Positions 1 through 8,458 of a stretch of 64,000 nucleotides of DNA are shown piece by piece. The notes below the pieces were generated by a model. It ran no database searches, was not told the origin of the DNA, and saw only the letters and a list, made by a program, of their open reading frames with translations. The DNA is taken from the NCBI RefSeq assembly GCF_028464225.1, contig NZ_JAQPCN010000005.1:184382-248381 (forward strand). Reading direction: 5' to 3'. The position numbers were made by a program, and so were the translations under genes. The stretch's first letter is position 1; each line of letters opens with the position of its first letter. The DNA is from Zeaxanthinibacter sp. PT1. Lineage in GTDB: Bacteria > Bacteroidota > Bacteroidia > Flavobacteriales > Flavobacteriaceae.

Positions 1-2685
1 GACCAAGTGGCGGTGGGAGAAACGATCGTTGTCTCTTATATCGGGTACGAAACTAAGCGCGTCCGGGTCACAGGGACCACCATGACCATCACGCTGACCT
101 CCGGGGTAGCTCTATCCGAAGTGGTCATCGTGGGCTCAAGAAACCCTAACCGTACCGCAACAGAAAGTACGGTGCCGGTAGATGTTATCGATGTTAAACA
201 GCTGAGCGATGTTGCGCCCCAGGTAAACCTGAACCAGATCCTGAATTACGTGGCACCCTCTTTTACCTCTAATACCCAGACCATCTCGGATGGTACGGAC
301 CATATTGACCCGGCCTCGCTGAGGGGACTCGGCCCGGACCAGGTCCTGGTGCTGATCAACGGGAAAAGAAGGCATACTTCCTCGCTTATTAACGTAAACG
401 GAACATTTGGTCGGGGTAGTGTAGGTACAGACCTTAATGCAATTCCTGCTGTAGCTATACAACGGATAGAAGTGCTAAGAGACGGTGCAGCCGCACAATA
501 CGGTTCTGATGCCATTGCCGGAGTTATCAATATTGTATTGAATAAAGAAGTGAACGAGTTACAGGTAACAGCCACTACGGGAGCAAACTTTACCAAGAAT
601 GCCAATGACCAGACTGGGGGTGTTGACGGAGAGACCACCAACATCGCTGCCAGTTATGGTTTACCTCTTGGGGATAATGGAGGATTTGTAACCTTCTCAG
701 GAGATTTTGATGTTCGGGACGATTACAGCCGTATGGAAGAATGGGAAGGCGATATCTTTAACCTTTACAATACTGTAGAACGTTTTGCCCGTGCTGATGG
801 ATATGATACATCCCTGCTCCTTGACGATGACGTGAACGATGTTATACAATATGCCAACCAGGCCGGAATTAACCTGAACGGGGCATCGACCAAGGCCGAA
901 CTCCAGCCTATCCTGTCCGCAGACAATACCTCGGCCGAATTATCGGCAAGGGGACAGGTTCGCAGTGATTACAATATGAGGGTAGGCCAGTCTTCTTTAA
1001 GAGGTGGCCGACTCTTTACTAATTTAGTATTGCCCCTTGATGATGCAGGCACAGCCATCTATGCTTTCGGAGGGATCAGTTCACGGACAGGTAATTCTGC
1101 CGGGTTCTATCGTTTACCCAACCAGAGCAGGACCTATACACCGGCTTACCCTAACGGGTTCTTACCAGAAATAAATTCTAATATTAAGGACCAATCACTA
1201 TCCGCAGGTATACGGGGTAATATAGGAGACTGGGCTGTAGATTTCAGTAATACCTATGGTAAAAATGAATTCCAATATACTATTGGGAATACATTTAATG
1301 CCTCCTTGCAGAACGCTTCGCCCACCACTTTTGATGCCGGTGGCTTCTCATTTTTACAGAATACTACCAACCTGGATATTACCCAGTTTTTTGAAGATAT
1401 GCTGAATGGGCTTAATATCGCTTTTGGAGCGGAATACCGATTTGAGGAATATGAAATCGTAGCAGGCGAAGAAGCCTCATATGCCCAGTATACAGCTAAC
1501 GGGCAGGTAGTGCGACTCGCTTCGCAAACGCCGGCACAGGATTTCTTCGGAAACTCCAGGCCCGGAGGGTCACAGGTTTTCCCCGGTTTTAGCCCTACAA
1601 ATGAATTAGCCCGGGGAAGAAGTAGCATTGCGGGGTATTTTGATATTGAAGCCGACTTTTCAGATGATTTCCTGATGAGCTTTGCTACCAGGTTTGAGAA
1701 CTACAGCGACTTTGGCTCGACCATTAATTTTAAACTTGCGTCTCGCTACAAGGTTACAGAGAATTTTAATATAAGAGGTGCGGTCAATACCGGCTTCAGA
1801 GCGCCTTCCCTGCACCAGATCAACTTTAATTCCACTTCTACCATTTTCGATAACCTGGGGAATCCCCAGGAAGTGGGAACTTTTGCCAATGACAGTCGAG
1901 CCGCAAACCTGCTGGGTATTCCGGAACTGAAGGAAGAAACCTCCAGGAGTGTAAGCCTCGGTTTGACCAGCAACATTCCAGATGCCAACTTATCAATCAC
2001 GGTTGACGGATATTTTGTGCGTATCAATGACCGCGTGGTATATACCGGGCAATTCCAGGGACCGGGGACGGGAACAGAACTGGATAACCTGTTACGGCAG
2101 GCCAATGCTACGGCAGCTTCGTTTTTTGCCAACGCGATCGATACAGAGTCTAAGGGACTGGATATAGTTTTAACTCACAATGCGACATTATGGGATGGAT
2201 GGCGACTGCGCTCTGATTTAGCAGGGACATTCTCTAAGACCAAAAAAGTTGGGGATATCAATGCCTCTGATGTATTGAGAAATGCCGGCTTGGTCGATAC
2301 CTATTTTCCTGAAGACAGCCGTGTTTACCTGGAAGAAGCCGTTCCGAGAACAAAGATCAACCTCAGTAACAGCCTGAGTTCAGATGCTTTTGTTTTCTTC
2401 CTTAGAAACGTGTATTTCGGAGAGGTGACAGAGGCCACTACCATAGTGGAAAACCAACAGGTATTCGGCACTAAACTGGTCACCGATATATCTGTCGGAT
2501 ATAAGGCTACGCCGATGCTGACTCTCACCGTTGGAGCGAATAATGTATTTGATATCTACCCGGACCGGGCAGACCCTGATTTTGGGAATCGCAGCTCAGG
2601 TAGGTTCGACTGGTCCCGACGCGCACAGCAGTTCGGAATTGGTGGACGTTTTCTCTTTGCCAGGGTGAATTATACGATTAAATAA
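1..2685 (+). CDS. TonB-dependent receptor, 5'-truncated by window edge
   Basis: Outer-membrane receptor that imports a large or scarce ligand using TonB energy. The frame is open from base 1, so the true start and signal peptide lie outside the window; the GTG at 7 is just an internal Val. The first ~35 residues (VVSYIGYETKRV) are the end of a carboxypeptidase-regulatory-like domain. A plug domain follows, with LRGLGPDQVLVLINGKRR and QYGSDAIAGVINIVLNKE. The rest is aromatic-rich, beta-barrel-like sequence ending in a barrel strand (FARVNYTIK). No SusD gene follows, so this looks like a FecA/CirA-type receptor rather than a SusC of a polysaccharide locus. The ligand cannot be read from sequence. 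A terminator follows directly. Confidence 0.93.
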   Translation, partial: DQVAVGETIVVSYIGYETKRVRVTGTTMTITLTSGVALSEVVIVGSRNPNRTATESTVPVDVIDVKQLSDVAPQVNLNQILNYVAPSFTSNTQTISDGTDHIDPASLRGLGPDQVLVLINGKRRHTSSLINVNGTFGRGSVGTDLNAIPAVAIQRIEVLRDGAAAQYGSDAIAGVINIVLNKEVNELQVTATTGANFTKNANDQTGGVDGETTNIAASYGLPLGDNGGFVTFSGDFDVRDDYSRMEEWEGDIFNLYNTVERFARADGYDTSLLLDDDVNDVIQYANQAGINLNGASTKAELQPILSADNTSAELSARGQVRSDYNMRVGQSSLRGGRLFTNLVLPLDDAGTAIYAFGGISSRTGNSAGFYRLPNQSRTYTPAYPNGFLPEINSNIKDQSLSAGIRGNIGDWAVDFSNTYGKNEFQYTIGNTFNASLQNASPTTFDAGGFSFLQNTTNLDITQFFEDMLNGLNIAFGAEYRFEEYEIVAGEEASYAQYTANGQVVRLASQTPAQDFFGNSRPGGSQVFPGFSPTNELARGRSSIAGYFDIEADFSDDFLMSFATRFENYSDFGSTINFKLASRYKVTENFNIRGAVNTGFRAPSLHQINFNSTSTIFDNLGNPQEVGTFANDSRAANLLGIPELKEETSRSVSLGLTSNIPDANLSITVDGYFVRINDRVVYTGQFQGPGTGTELDNLLRQANATAASFFANAIDTESKGLDIVLTHNATLWDGWRLRSDLAGTFSKTKKVGDINASDVLRNAGLVDTYFPEDSRVYLEEAVPRTKINLSNSLSSDAFVFFLRNVYFGEVTEATTIVENQQVFGTKLVTDISVGYKATPMLTLTVGANNVFDIYPDRADPDFGNRSSGRFDWSRRAQQFGIGGRFLFARVNYTIK

Positions 2686-2707
2686 TCAAGTCTCATAAGA
2701 TTGCCAC

Positions 2708-2736
2708 AGGCTGTCCTTCCCGGGGCAGCCTTTTTT
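2708..2736 (+). terminator. Rho-independent terminator of the TonB receptor gene
   Basis: AGGCTG and CAGCCT arms (2708-2713 and 2726-2731) enclose a 12-nt loop and run into six T's. It lies 22 bases after the receptor stop codon. Confidence 0.8.
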
Positions 2737-2795
2737 ATATGGCAAATCAGATATCCTCCGTATCTTGCCCTGGTAAATAGCATTGGCCTTTTAAT

Positions 2796-3227
2796 ATGAC
2801 TATAAATCTTCAACGCTGCAGGCATACCGTACTCATAGCTCTTACGCTGCTTGTTTCCAATTTTATTATGAGCCAAGAACAGGATTGTACCCTGGGGATA
2901 GGTGGGAAGGATACATCACTCATCGTACAGGTTTTCCAATTAAACAAGGAGCAGCAGCTAAAACTGGAGGAATGGTCAGGGGAATACCAGTTGATTTAGA
3001 AAGATCACCGGGACAGGGTTAAGGAATTGTTCGATACGCATCCACAGGAGACCCCTTCAGAATTGTTGAAGATGTCAGAAAAATTTACCTCACTCAAGGA
3101 GGAGCTGCTAACGGCTTCCAAAGCAATAGACCAGAAATTACTGGGTATTTTTAACGACCGTCAATATATGCGATATGTAGAGCTCTGTGAAGAAGTAGCC
3201 CGTAGGCCGATGCAGCGAGCTGAATAG
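2796..3227 (+). pseudogene. Small secreted helical protein gene interrupted by in-frame TAG
   Basis: An ATG at 2796 opens a 67-codon frame with an N-terminal hydrophobic signal (VLIALTLLVSNFIMSQ) that stops at TAG 2997-2999. The same frame then continues without another stop to 3227 (KDHRDRVKELFDTHPQ onward), about 144 codons in all. Both halves are helical and charged, like one periplasmic Spy/CpxP-sized protein, though no family is recognised. A single C-to-T or A-to-T change (CAG or AAG to TAG) would explain the break; a sequencing error is equally possible. A start at TTG 3027 could give a 66-aa C-terminal piece, but it would lack the export signal. Confidence 0.6.
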
Positions 3228-3290
3228 CGCCTTATTTCCGGCAGTGTTTCATTTTAGAGGCTGAAGCAAGTATGAATAGGTCTAAGTTTG

Positions 3291-3298
3291 TATTTTTG
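3291..3298 (+). promoter_or_regulatory. Bacteroidota -7 box upstream of pyrD
   Basis: TATTTTTG matches TAnnTTTG and lies 20 bases before the pyrD ATG, giving a short leader. No convincing -33 TTG is present. Confidence 0.45.
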
Positions 3299-3318
3299 CT
3301 CAAAGCTGACAAACCACC

Positions 3319-4359
3319 ATGTATAAATCGATAATCCGGCCCCTCTTCTTTCTTTTTGACCCGGAATCCATCCACCATTTTACCTTCCGATTGATTAAAG
3401 TGCTTTCTAAACTTGGATTTGGTTCCCTTTTCAGGACCATGTACGAGGTCAAAGATCCGCTATTACAGAGAGAGGTTTTTGGATTGCGTTTTAAAAACCC
3501 GGTTGGCCTGGCCGCGGGATTTGATAAGGATGCCCTGCTGTACCGTGAACTGGGGAATTTCGGATTCGGTTTTGTCGAGATCGGGACACTGACACCTAAA
3601 CCACAAGCCGGTAATCCTAAAAAAAGGCTGTTCCGCCTGAAAGCCGACCATGCCCTGATCAATCGCATGGGATTCAATAATGGGGGTGTAAAGGATGCTG
3701 CTGCCCGTCTTAGAAAGGATCCGCGGATATTGGTCGGGGGGAATATCGGGAAGAATAAGGTGACCCCCAATGAGAAAGCCATGGATGATTATCTCTATTG
3801 CTTCCGGGAACTATTCTCAAAGGTGGATTACTTTGCCGTTAATGTCAGTTCACCGAATACCCCTGGATTACGCGAATTACAGGATAAGGCCCCGCTAACA
3901 GCCCTGTTAAAAGGCTTGCGACAAGAGAATTCAAAGCTGTCCGCTGCTCAGCAAGTGGATGAAAAACCCATACTCCTTAAGATCGCACCAGACCTGACAG
4001 ATTCTCAATTACTGGACATTATAGACATTGTTTCCGAAACAGGAATTCAAGGCGTAATCGCCACCAATACTACCCTGGACCGAAGCGAGCTGAAATCGGC
4101 CGAAGCGCTGCGATCAGAAAAGGGCGGGCTTAGTGGAGCACCTTTAGGAGAAAGGAGTACAGAAGTTATCCGCTTCCTGCATACCCGGAGTAAGGGTGCT
4201 TTCCCGATCATCGGGGTAGGAGGGATTCATTCAGCAGAAGATGCACTCCAGAAACTGGAGGCAGGAGCATCCCTGATACAACTATGGACGGGATTTGTTT
4301 ATGAAGGACCGGCGCTGGTGAAAAAGATAAATAAGGCAATCCTACAGGCAAAAGCCTAG
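3319..4359 (+). CDS. pyrD: Dihydroorotate dehydrogenase (quinone), class 2
   Basis: Membrane-associated FMN enzyme that oxidises dihydroorotate to orotate in pyrimidine synthesis and passes electrons to quinone (menaquinone in this group). The 346-aa length and the N-terminal amphipathic extension ([11 protein letters not shown]) mark class 2. FMN-barrel motifs are [12 protein letters not shown] (about 60-71), NRMGFNNGG and [14 protein letters not shown] (about 175-188), which carries the class 2 catalytic Ser. The C-terminal phosphate-binding part is [23 protein letters not shown] at 3319 is preceded by a TAnnTTTG box. The LysE-family gene follows after 3 bases, so the two are probably co-transcribed. 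Confidence 0.97.
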   Translation: MYKSIIRPLFFLFDPESIHHFTFRLIKVLSKLGFGSLFRTMYEVKDPLLQREVFGLRFKNPVGLAAGFDKDALLYRELGNFGFGFVEIGTLTPKPQAGNPKKRLFRLKADHALINRMGFNNGGVKDAAARLRKDPRILVGGNIGKNKVTPNEKAMDDYLYCFRELFSKVDYFAVNVSSPNTPGLRELQDKAPLTALLKGLRQENSKLSAAQQVDEKPILLKIAPDLTDSQLLDIIDIVSETGIQGVIATNTTLDRSELKSAEALRSEKGGLSGAPLGERSTEVIRFLHTRSKGAFPIIGVGGIHSAEDALQKLEAGASLIQLWTGFVYEGPALVKKINKAILQAKA

Positions 4360-4362
4360 GCC

Positions 4363-4989
4363 ATGAACTTTGAGATCCTCACTGCTTTTGTGTTCGCTAC
4401 TGCGGCCCTGGCCATTGCTCCGGGCCCGGATAATATCTATGTGCTGACCCAAAGCATCGCACACGGTCGGAAGTTTGGCCTGGCGACAACTGCGGGTCTT
4501 ATTTCCGGTTGTCTCGTACATACCACATTGCTGGCTTTTGGAGTCTCCGTAGTGATCCGGAAAAACGAGGATCTGTATTTCATTATCAAATTATTTGGAG
4601 CATTTTACCTGTTCTACCTGGCCTGGATGGTGTTCAGGGCAAATGCTGATATCCGGCTCGATGCAGCTGCCGTTCCAAAGAAATCCTTAATGCAGCTCTT
4701 CAGGCAGGGTTTCATCATGAATGTACTCAACCCCAAAGTGACGATCTTTTTCCTGGCTTTTTTCCCGGGTTTCCTTTTCAGCAGATCAATAGACCTAGTA
4801 TACCAGTTCTATATCCTTGGTTTCATATTCATGGCGGTTTCCTTCGTGATTTTTGGAGCACTGGCCCTCTTGGCGGGTAGTATCTCGGGCTACCTAAGAT
4901 CTCATCGCGGTACGGGGATTATACTGAAATGGCTTCAGATACTGGTTTTTACCGGGATAGGGGTGTGGCTGTTAATTTCAGGGAATTAG
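4363..4989 (+). CDS. LysE/RhtB-family amino-acid exporter
   Basis: Inner-membrane exporter of the LysE superfamily (208 aa, about six transmembrane helices). The family hallmarks are APGPDNIYVLTQS near residues 19-31 in helix 1 and MNVLNPKVTIFFLAFFPGF in the middle. Substrates of such proteins are usually amino acids or derivatives, but this one's cannot be assigned. It starts 3 bases after the pyrD stop. There is no linked LysR regulator, so constitutive co-expression with pyrD is the simplest reading. Confidence 0.9.
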   Translation: MNFEILTAFVFATAALAIAPGPDNIYVLTQSIAHGRKFGLATTAGLISGCLVHTTLLAFGVSVVIRKNEDLYFIIKLFGAFYLFYLAWMVFRANADIRLDAAAVPKKSLMQLFRQGFIMNVLNPKVTIFFLAFFPGFLFSRSIDLVYQFYILGFIFMAVSFVIFGALALLAGSISGYLRSHRGTGIILKWLQILVFTGIGVWLLISGN

Positions 4990-4992
4990 TAC

Positions 4993-5000
4993 TACTTTTG
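4993..5000 (+). promoter_or_regulatory. Bacteroidota -7 box upstream of HMG-CoA lyase
   Basis: TACTTTTG fits TAnnTTTG. It begins 3 bases after the previous stop and lies 20 bases before the ATG at 5020. No good -33 is seen. Confidence 0.4.
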
Positions 5001-5019
5001 AGAAAGCAAAGAAAGCCAT

Positions 5020-5886
5020 ATGCCGGATAAGGTAAAGATCATAGAATGCCCGAGGGATGCCATGCAGGGGATAAAGACATTTATCCCGACCCCGGAGAAA
5101 ATTTATTACCTGCAATCACTGCTCAATTGCGGATTCGACACCATAGATTTCGGTAGCTTTGTCTCCCCAAAGGCAATTCCGCAGATGGCGGATACGGCTG
5201 AAGTTCTGGCCGGGCTGGACCTGGGACGTACGCAAAGCAAACTCCTGGCGATTGTCGCTAATGTGCGGGGCGCCGAAGATGCCAGTGTTCACCCGGAGAT
5301 CAATTACCTGGGATACCCTTTCTCTATATCTGAGAATTTCCAGATGCGGAATACGCATAAGACCATTGCCCAGTCCATAGAGGTGTTACAACAGATCCTC
5401 GAGATTGCCGACCAAAGTGGGAAGGAAGTCGTGACTTATATATCCATGGGTTTTGGGAATCCCTATGGTGATCCCTGGAATGTGGAAATCGTTGGTGAAT
5501 GGACACAGAAACTTGCTGCAATGGGGGTAAAGATCCTATCTCTTTCCGATACTGTGGGTAGTGCAAGCCCGGCGGATATAGATTACCTTTTTTCGAACTT
5601 AATCCCGGAATATCCCGGAGTCGAATTCGGGGCTCACCTCCATACCAATCCTATGAAATGGCATGAGAAAATTGATGCTGCCTATAAAGCAGGCTGCCGG
5701 AGGTTTGATGGGGCCATACAAGGTTTTGGAGGCTGTCCTATGGCTAAGGATGAACTTACCGGGAATATGCCGACAGAGAAGATGTTATCCTATTTCACTA
5801 CAGCTAAAGCCGATACCGGTGTTAAGTGGATGGCCTTTGAAACGGCTCATAATAAGGCTACTGACCTCTTTTCTAAATACCACTAA
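5020..5886 (+). CDS. mvaB: Hydroxymethylglutaryl-CoA lyase
   Basis: Cleaves HMG-CoA to acetyl-CoA and acetoacetate, the last step of leucine degradation. It is a 288-aa TIM-barrel enzyme of the HMGL-like family. Expected catalytic residues are visible: R12-D13 in ECPRDAMQG, the metal-binding pair H206/H208 in GAHLHTNP, and C239 in GFGGCPMAKDELTGNMP, the lyase signature loop. LSDTVGSASP (about 174-183) is the strand-loop typical of the family. This separates it from isopropylmalate/homocitrate synthases, which are much longer. Other leucine-degradation genes are not in the window. ATG 5020 follows a TACTTTTG box. Confidence 0.93.
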   Translation: MPDKVKIIECPRDAMQGIKTFIPTPEKIYYLQSLLNCGFDTIDFGSFVSPKAIPQMADTAEVLAGLDLGRTQSKLLAIVANVRGAEDASVHPEINYLGYPFSISENFQMRNTHKTIAQSIEVLQQILEIADQSGKEVVTYISMGFGNPYGDPWNVEIVGEWTQKLAAMGVKILSLSDTVGSASPADIDYLFSNLIPEYPGVEFGAHLHTNPMKWHEKIDAAYKAGCRRFDGAIQGFGGCPMAKDELTGNMPTEKMLSYFTTAKADTGVKWMAFETAHNKATDLFSKYH

Positions 5887-5890
5887 TATT

Positions 5891-5915
5891 TTTATTTAAA
5901 TTAATTCTAAATAAA
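5891..5915. promoter_or_regulatory. Palindromic operator 1 of the iron/imelysin operon
   Basis: TTTATTTA (5891-5898) and TAAATAAA (5908-5915) are perfect 8-bp inverted arms with a 9-nt spacer. The 21-nt core 5893-5913 matches operator 2 at 18 of 21 positions. It ends one base before the -33 element, so a bound regulator would occlude RNA polymerase. Its AT-rich form resembles metal-regulator boxes of Fur/DtxR type; the regulator is inferred, not shown. Confidence 0.65.
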
Positions 5916-5916
5916 G

Positions 5917-5947
5917 TTTGAAGGTTTTTTTTCCTGCTATATATTTG
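5917..5947 (+). promoter_or_regulatory. Full Bacteroidota promoter of the DUF4856-imelysin-HTTM-TonB operon
   Basis: TTTG at 5917-5920 (-33), 19 bases, then TATATTTG at 5940-5947 (-7): an exact match to TTTG-N19-TAnnTTTG. It is the best promoter seen in the window. Transcription would start near 5953, leaving a leader of about 35 nt that contains operator 2. Confidence 0.8.
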
Positions 5948-5959
5948 CAGCTCGAACAT

Positions 5960-5980
5960 TATTTAAAATCAATCTAAATA
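5960..5980. promoter_or_regulatory. Palindromic operator 2 of the iron/imelysin operon
   Basis: TATTTA (5960-5965) and TAAATA (5975-5980) with a 9-nt spacer; 18 of 21 bases equal operator 1. It lies between the predicted transcription start and the ATG at 5988. Centres of the two sites are 67 bases apart. Confidence 0.6.
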
Positions 5981-5987
5981 TAAATAG

Positions 5988-7205
5988 ATGAAGAGAAATC
6001 TTTTTCCAGCCTTACTTTTAAGCGGTATTCTATTGACCTCTTGCAGCAATGATGATGATAATAATCCAATTGATCAGCAAGTTAATGCTCCTGCTACTTA
6101 TTCCTTTGAAAGGGAGGGTGCATCAACTGTTGATTTTAACGGTCAAACCACTCGTTTACTGATGGGGGAGGCGCTTTCCGGTGCATTGACAGATCCTACT
6201 GAAACTGCTGCGTCCCTACAGGCCATGTACGCCCATGAAGCCGGGGTTGAAAATTTTGAAAATCCTGATCTGAATACTTCCAATAAGAATTTAAAGTCCA
6301 AAACTGCAGCTTCGGCTGATTTTTATGCTTCCAACACTGCAGACCAGTTTGATGTCCGTGCAGATTTTGATAGCTGGATAGATGCTCAGGCCTCCGAGGT
6401 TTTTCCAAGGTGGAATGCTGCAGCCGCTCCAGGAACTGCAGGACAGATCGCTGATGGGTCATCCACTCGCTATGTCTCCGGACAAGGGCTGGAGTATAAC
6501 CAGATGGTGATAAAAGGACTGATCGGTGCGGTGATGACAGACCAGGCACTGAATAATTATCTGAGCGCAACTGTATTGGACGAGGCAGGAAACGTTGCTG
6601 ATAATGATGCAGGGATTACCGCAGAAGGCAAGAATTATACTAATATGGAGCATAAATGGGATGAGGCGTACGGATATGTATTCGGGCTGAATGCAGATCC
6701 TGCTAATCCCAATAATGATCTCGGGGCTGATAGTTTTCTGAATAAGTACTTGGGGCGAGTAGAAGGCGACAGCGATTTTGCCGGGATTTCTGCAGATATT
6801 TTTGAGGCCTTCAAATTAGGAAGAGCAGCTATAGTTGCTGGGAATTACGAGGTGCGTGATGCCCAGGCCGAAATTATCCGTGAAAAAATATCAGAAATCG
6901 TAGGAATTCGGTCGGTGTATTACTTAATCCAGGCAAAAGCTATCCTGGAGCAACCACAACCGGCTTACGGAACCGTTTTCCATGATCTTTCTGAGGCGTA
7001 TGGCTTTATCTACAGCCTACAGTTTACACGTAAACCCGGGACCATGGAGCCGTATTTCAGCAGGACCGAAGTACAGGCCATGCTCAACGATCTTATGGAT
7101 GACGGTGCCAATGGCTTGTGGAATGTTCAGCCACAGACCTTACAGGATATTGCAGATAACATAGCTGCACGCTTTGATTTTTCTGTAACCGAAGCAGGTA
7201 GCTGA
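5988..7205 (+). CDS. DUF4856 lipoprotein, first gene of iron-type operon
   Basis: A 405-aa exported lipoprotein: the signal peptide ends in LLTSC with the lipid-bearing Cys at residue 19, then an acidic Asp/Asn linker. The rest matches the Bacteroidota family DUF4856, recognised from YSFEREGASTVDFNGQT and MEHKWDEAYGYVFGL. No enzymatic motif is seen. The sequence is largely helical and Ala-rich, like the imelysin encoded next, so a structural relationship or partnership on the cell surface or in the periplasm is plausible. It leads the operon, directly behind the promoter and both operators. Its role in iron handling is inferred from context only. Confidence 0.85.
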   Translation: MKRNLFPALLLSGILLTSCSNDDDNNPIDQQVNAPATYSFEREGASTVDFNGQTTRLLMGEALSGALTDPTETAASLQAMYAHEAGVENFENPDLNTSNKNLKSKTAASADFYASNTADQFDVRADFDSWIDAQASEVFPRWNAAAAPGTAGQIADGSSTRYVSGQGLEYNQMVIKGLIGAVMTDQALNNYLSATVLDEAGNVADNDAGITAEGKNYTNMEHKWDEAYGYVFGLNADPANPNNDLGADSFLNKYLGRVEGDSDFAGISADIFEAFKLGRAAIVAGNYEVRDAQAEIIREKISEIVGIRSVYYLIQAKAILEQPQPAYGTVFHDLSEAYGFIYSLQFTRKPGTMEPYFSRTEVQAMLNDLMDDGANGLWNVQPQTLQDIADNIAARFDFSVTEAGS

Positions 7206-7312
7206 AATGATAGTTTTTGAGTTAGTTAGGTTTTTAAGTTGAAGATGGGAAAAGGGACACTTGATTTTCCAAATGGGTGTTCCCTTCCCTATCTTTGCAA
7301 ATCGAAATAAAT

Positions 7313-8455
7313 ATGATACGTAGACCGATGAAAAGAATTATACCGAGTTTAATCTTATTGGTTTCCATCTGGGCATGTTCGTCTGATTCAGCAGGAGAGC
7401 CACAGGTAGAACCGCAACCGGAACCGGTGAGTTTTGAGCGAAGCGAGATGCTGGAAAACTGGGCTGATAATATAATCCTGCCATCGTACCAGGATTTCAG
7501 TGCCAGGCTCAATACGATGAATGCTATTTATATCGATTTTAAATCTAACCCTTCCGAGGAGCAATTACAGAAATTACGCGATGCCTGGTTAGATGCTTAT
7601 TTGGGGTGGCAGGCTGTAGCCATGTTCGAGATCGGCCCGGCCGAAACCGTTGGGTATCGCTTGGCTATGAATACTTACCCTACAGACGCCGTTACCTTGG
7701 AAGAATTTCTTGCTACGGGTTCCTATGACCTCAGTCTGCCGGCAAACCGCGATGTTAAGGGATTCCCGGCACTGGACTACCTCATAAATGGCCTTGCTAC
7801 CTCAGATTCACAAATCGTAGCCCGATACCAGGGAGCTGACCAGCAAGCACACTTTGATTATATCGATGCGGTAATTCAAGACATGCAGTCGCTCACCACC
7901 CAGGTGATACAGGGATGGGAGGGAGGATTCCGTGATGCATTTGTCGCAAATGACGGTGCCTCCGCAACCGCATCTACAGACCGCATGGTTAATGATTTTA
8001 TCTTTTATTACGAAAAACACCTGCGTGCAGGAAAAATGGGGATTCCCCTGGGTGTGTTTACGGGATCCAAGGCACCGCAGACTCTGGAAGCTTATTACAG
8101 GACAGCGGTTGGTAAAGAACTCTTCCTTGCTGCCACGGTAGCCGTCCAGGATTTCTTTAACGGGAAACACTACGGGAAATCAGCTTTCGGAAAAAGCCTG
8201 GCATCTTACCTGCAGGATTTAAATTCACTTAAGGATGGGGCGGCGCTTGACGAGATCATCAATGAGCAACTAGACCTGGCGATGGAACAGGTTAATGCCC
8301 TGGGCGATTTTCGTACAGAAATAGAAAATAATGACCCTCCTCGAGCCATGTTGCTGGCATATGATGAAGTACAGAGGGTAGTTCCCTTATTCAAGGTGGA
8401 TATGGTTTCTGCCATGAGTATCAGTGTTGATTTTGTAGATGCTGACGGGGATTAA
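7313..8455 (+). CDS. Imelysin family lipoprotein (IrpA/EfeO-M75-like)
   Basis: Helical-bundle lipoprotein of the imelysin (M75) family, which is tied to iron acquisition in many bacteria. Frame evidence allows a GTG at 7277, but ATG 7313 or ATG 7328 (MKRIIPSLILLVSIWAC) gives a proper lipoprotein signal, with Cys at residue 22 or 17. Family features: DAWLDAYLGWQAVAMFEIGP and a central FPALDYLINGL. The classical GxHxxE motif reads GFPALD here, so His and Glu are Pro and Asp. A second repeat-like part contains FIFYYEKHLRAGKMGIPLG. An HTTM gene follows after 3 bases. A partial -7 box (TATCTTTG, 7290-7297) might add internal transcription. Confidence 0.88.
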   Translation: MIRRPMKRIIPSLILLVSIWACSSDSAGEPQVEPQPEPVSFERSEMLENWADNIILPSYQDFSARLNTMNAIYIDFKSNPSEEQLQKLRDAWLDAYLGWQAVAMFEIGPAETVGYRLAMNTYPTDAVTLEEFLATGSYDLSLPANRDVKGFPALDYLINGLATSDSQIVARYQGADQQAHFDYIDAVIQDMQSLTTQVIQGWEGGFRDAFVANDGASATASTDRMVNDFIFYYEKHLRAGKMGIPLGVFTGSKAPQTLEAYYRTAVGKELFLAATVAVQDFFNGKHYGKSAFGKSLASYLQDLNSLKDGAALDEIINEQLDLAMEQVNALGDFRTEIENNDPPRAMLLAYDEVQRVVPLFKVDMVSAMSISVDFVDADGD

Positions 8456-8458
8456 CCG

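Noticed and set aside
7240..7290. Terminator between DUF4856 and imelysin genes
   Set aside because: AAGGGACAC and GTGTTCCCTT pair with one bulge but no T-run follows; may slow transcription, not a clear terminator.
7277..7312. GTG start at 7277 for imelysin
   Set aside because: It would put ~12 polar residues before the lipoprotein signal and lies inside a hairpin and a possible -7 box.
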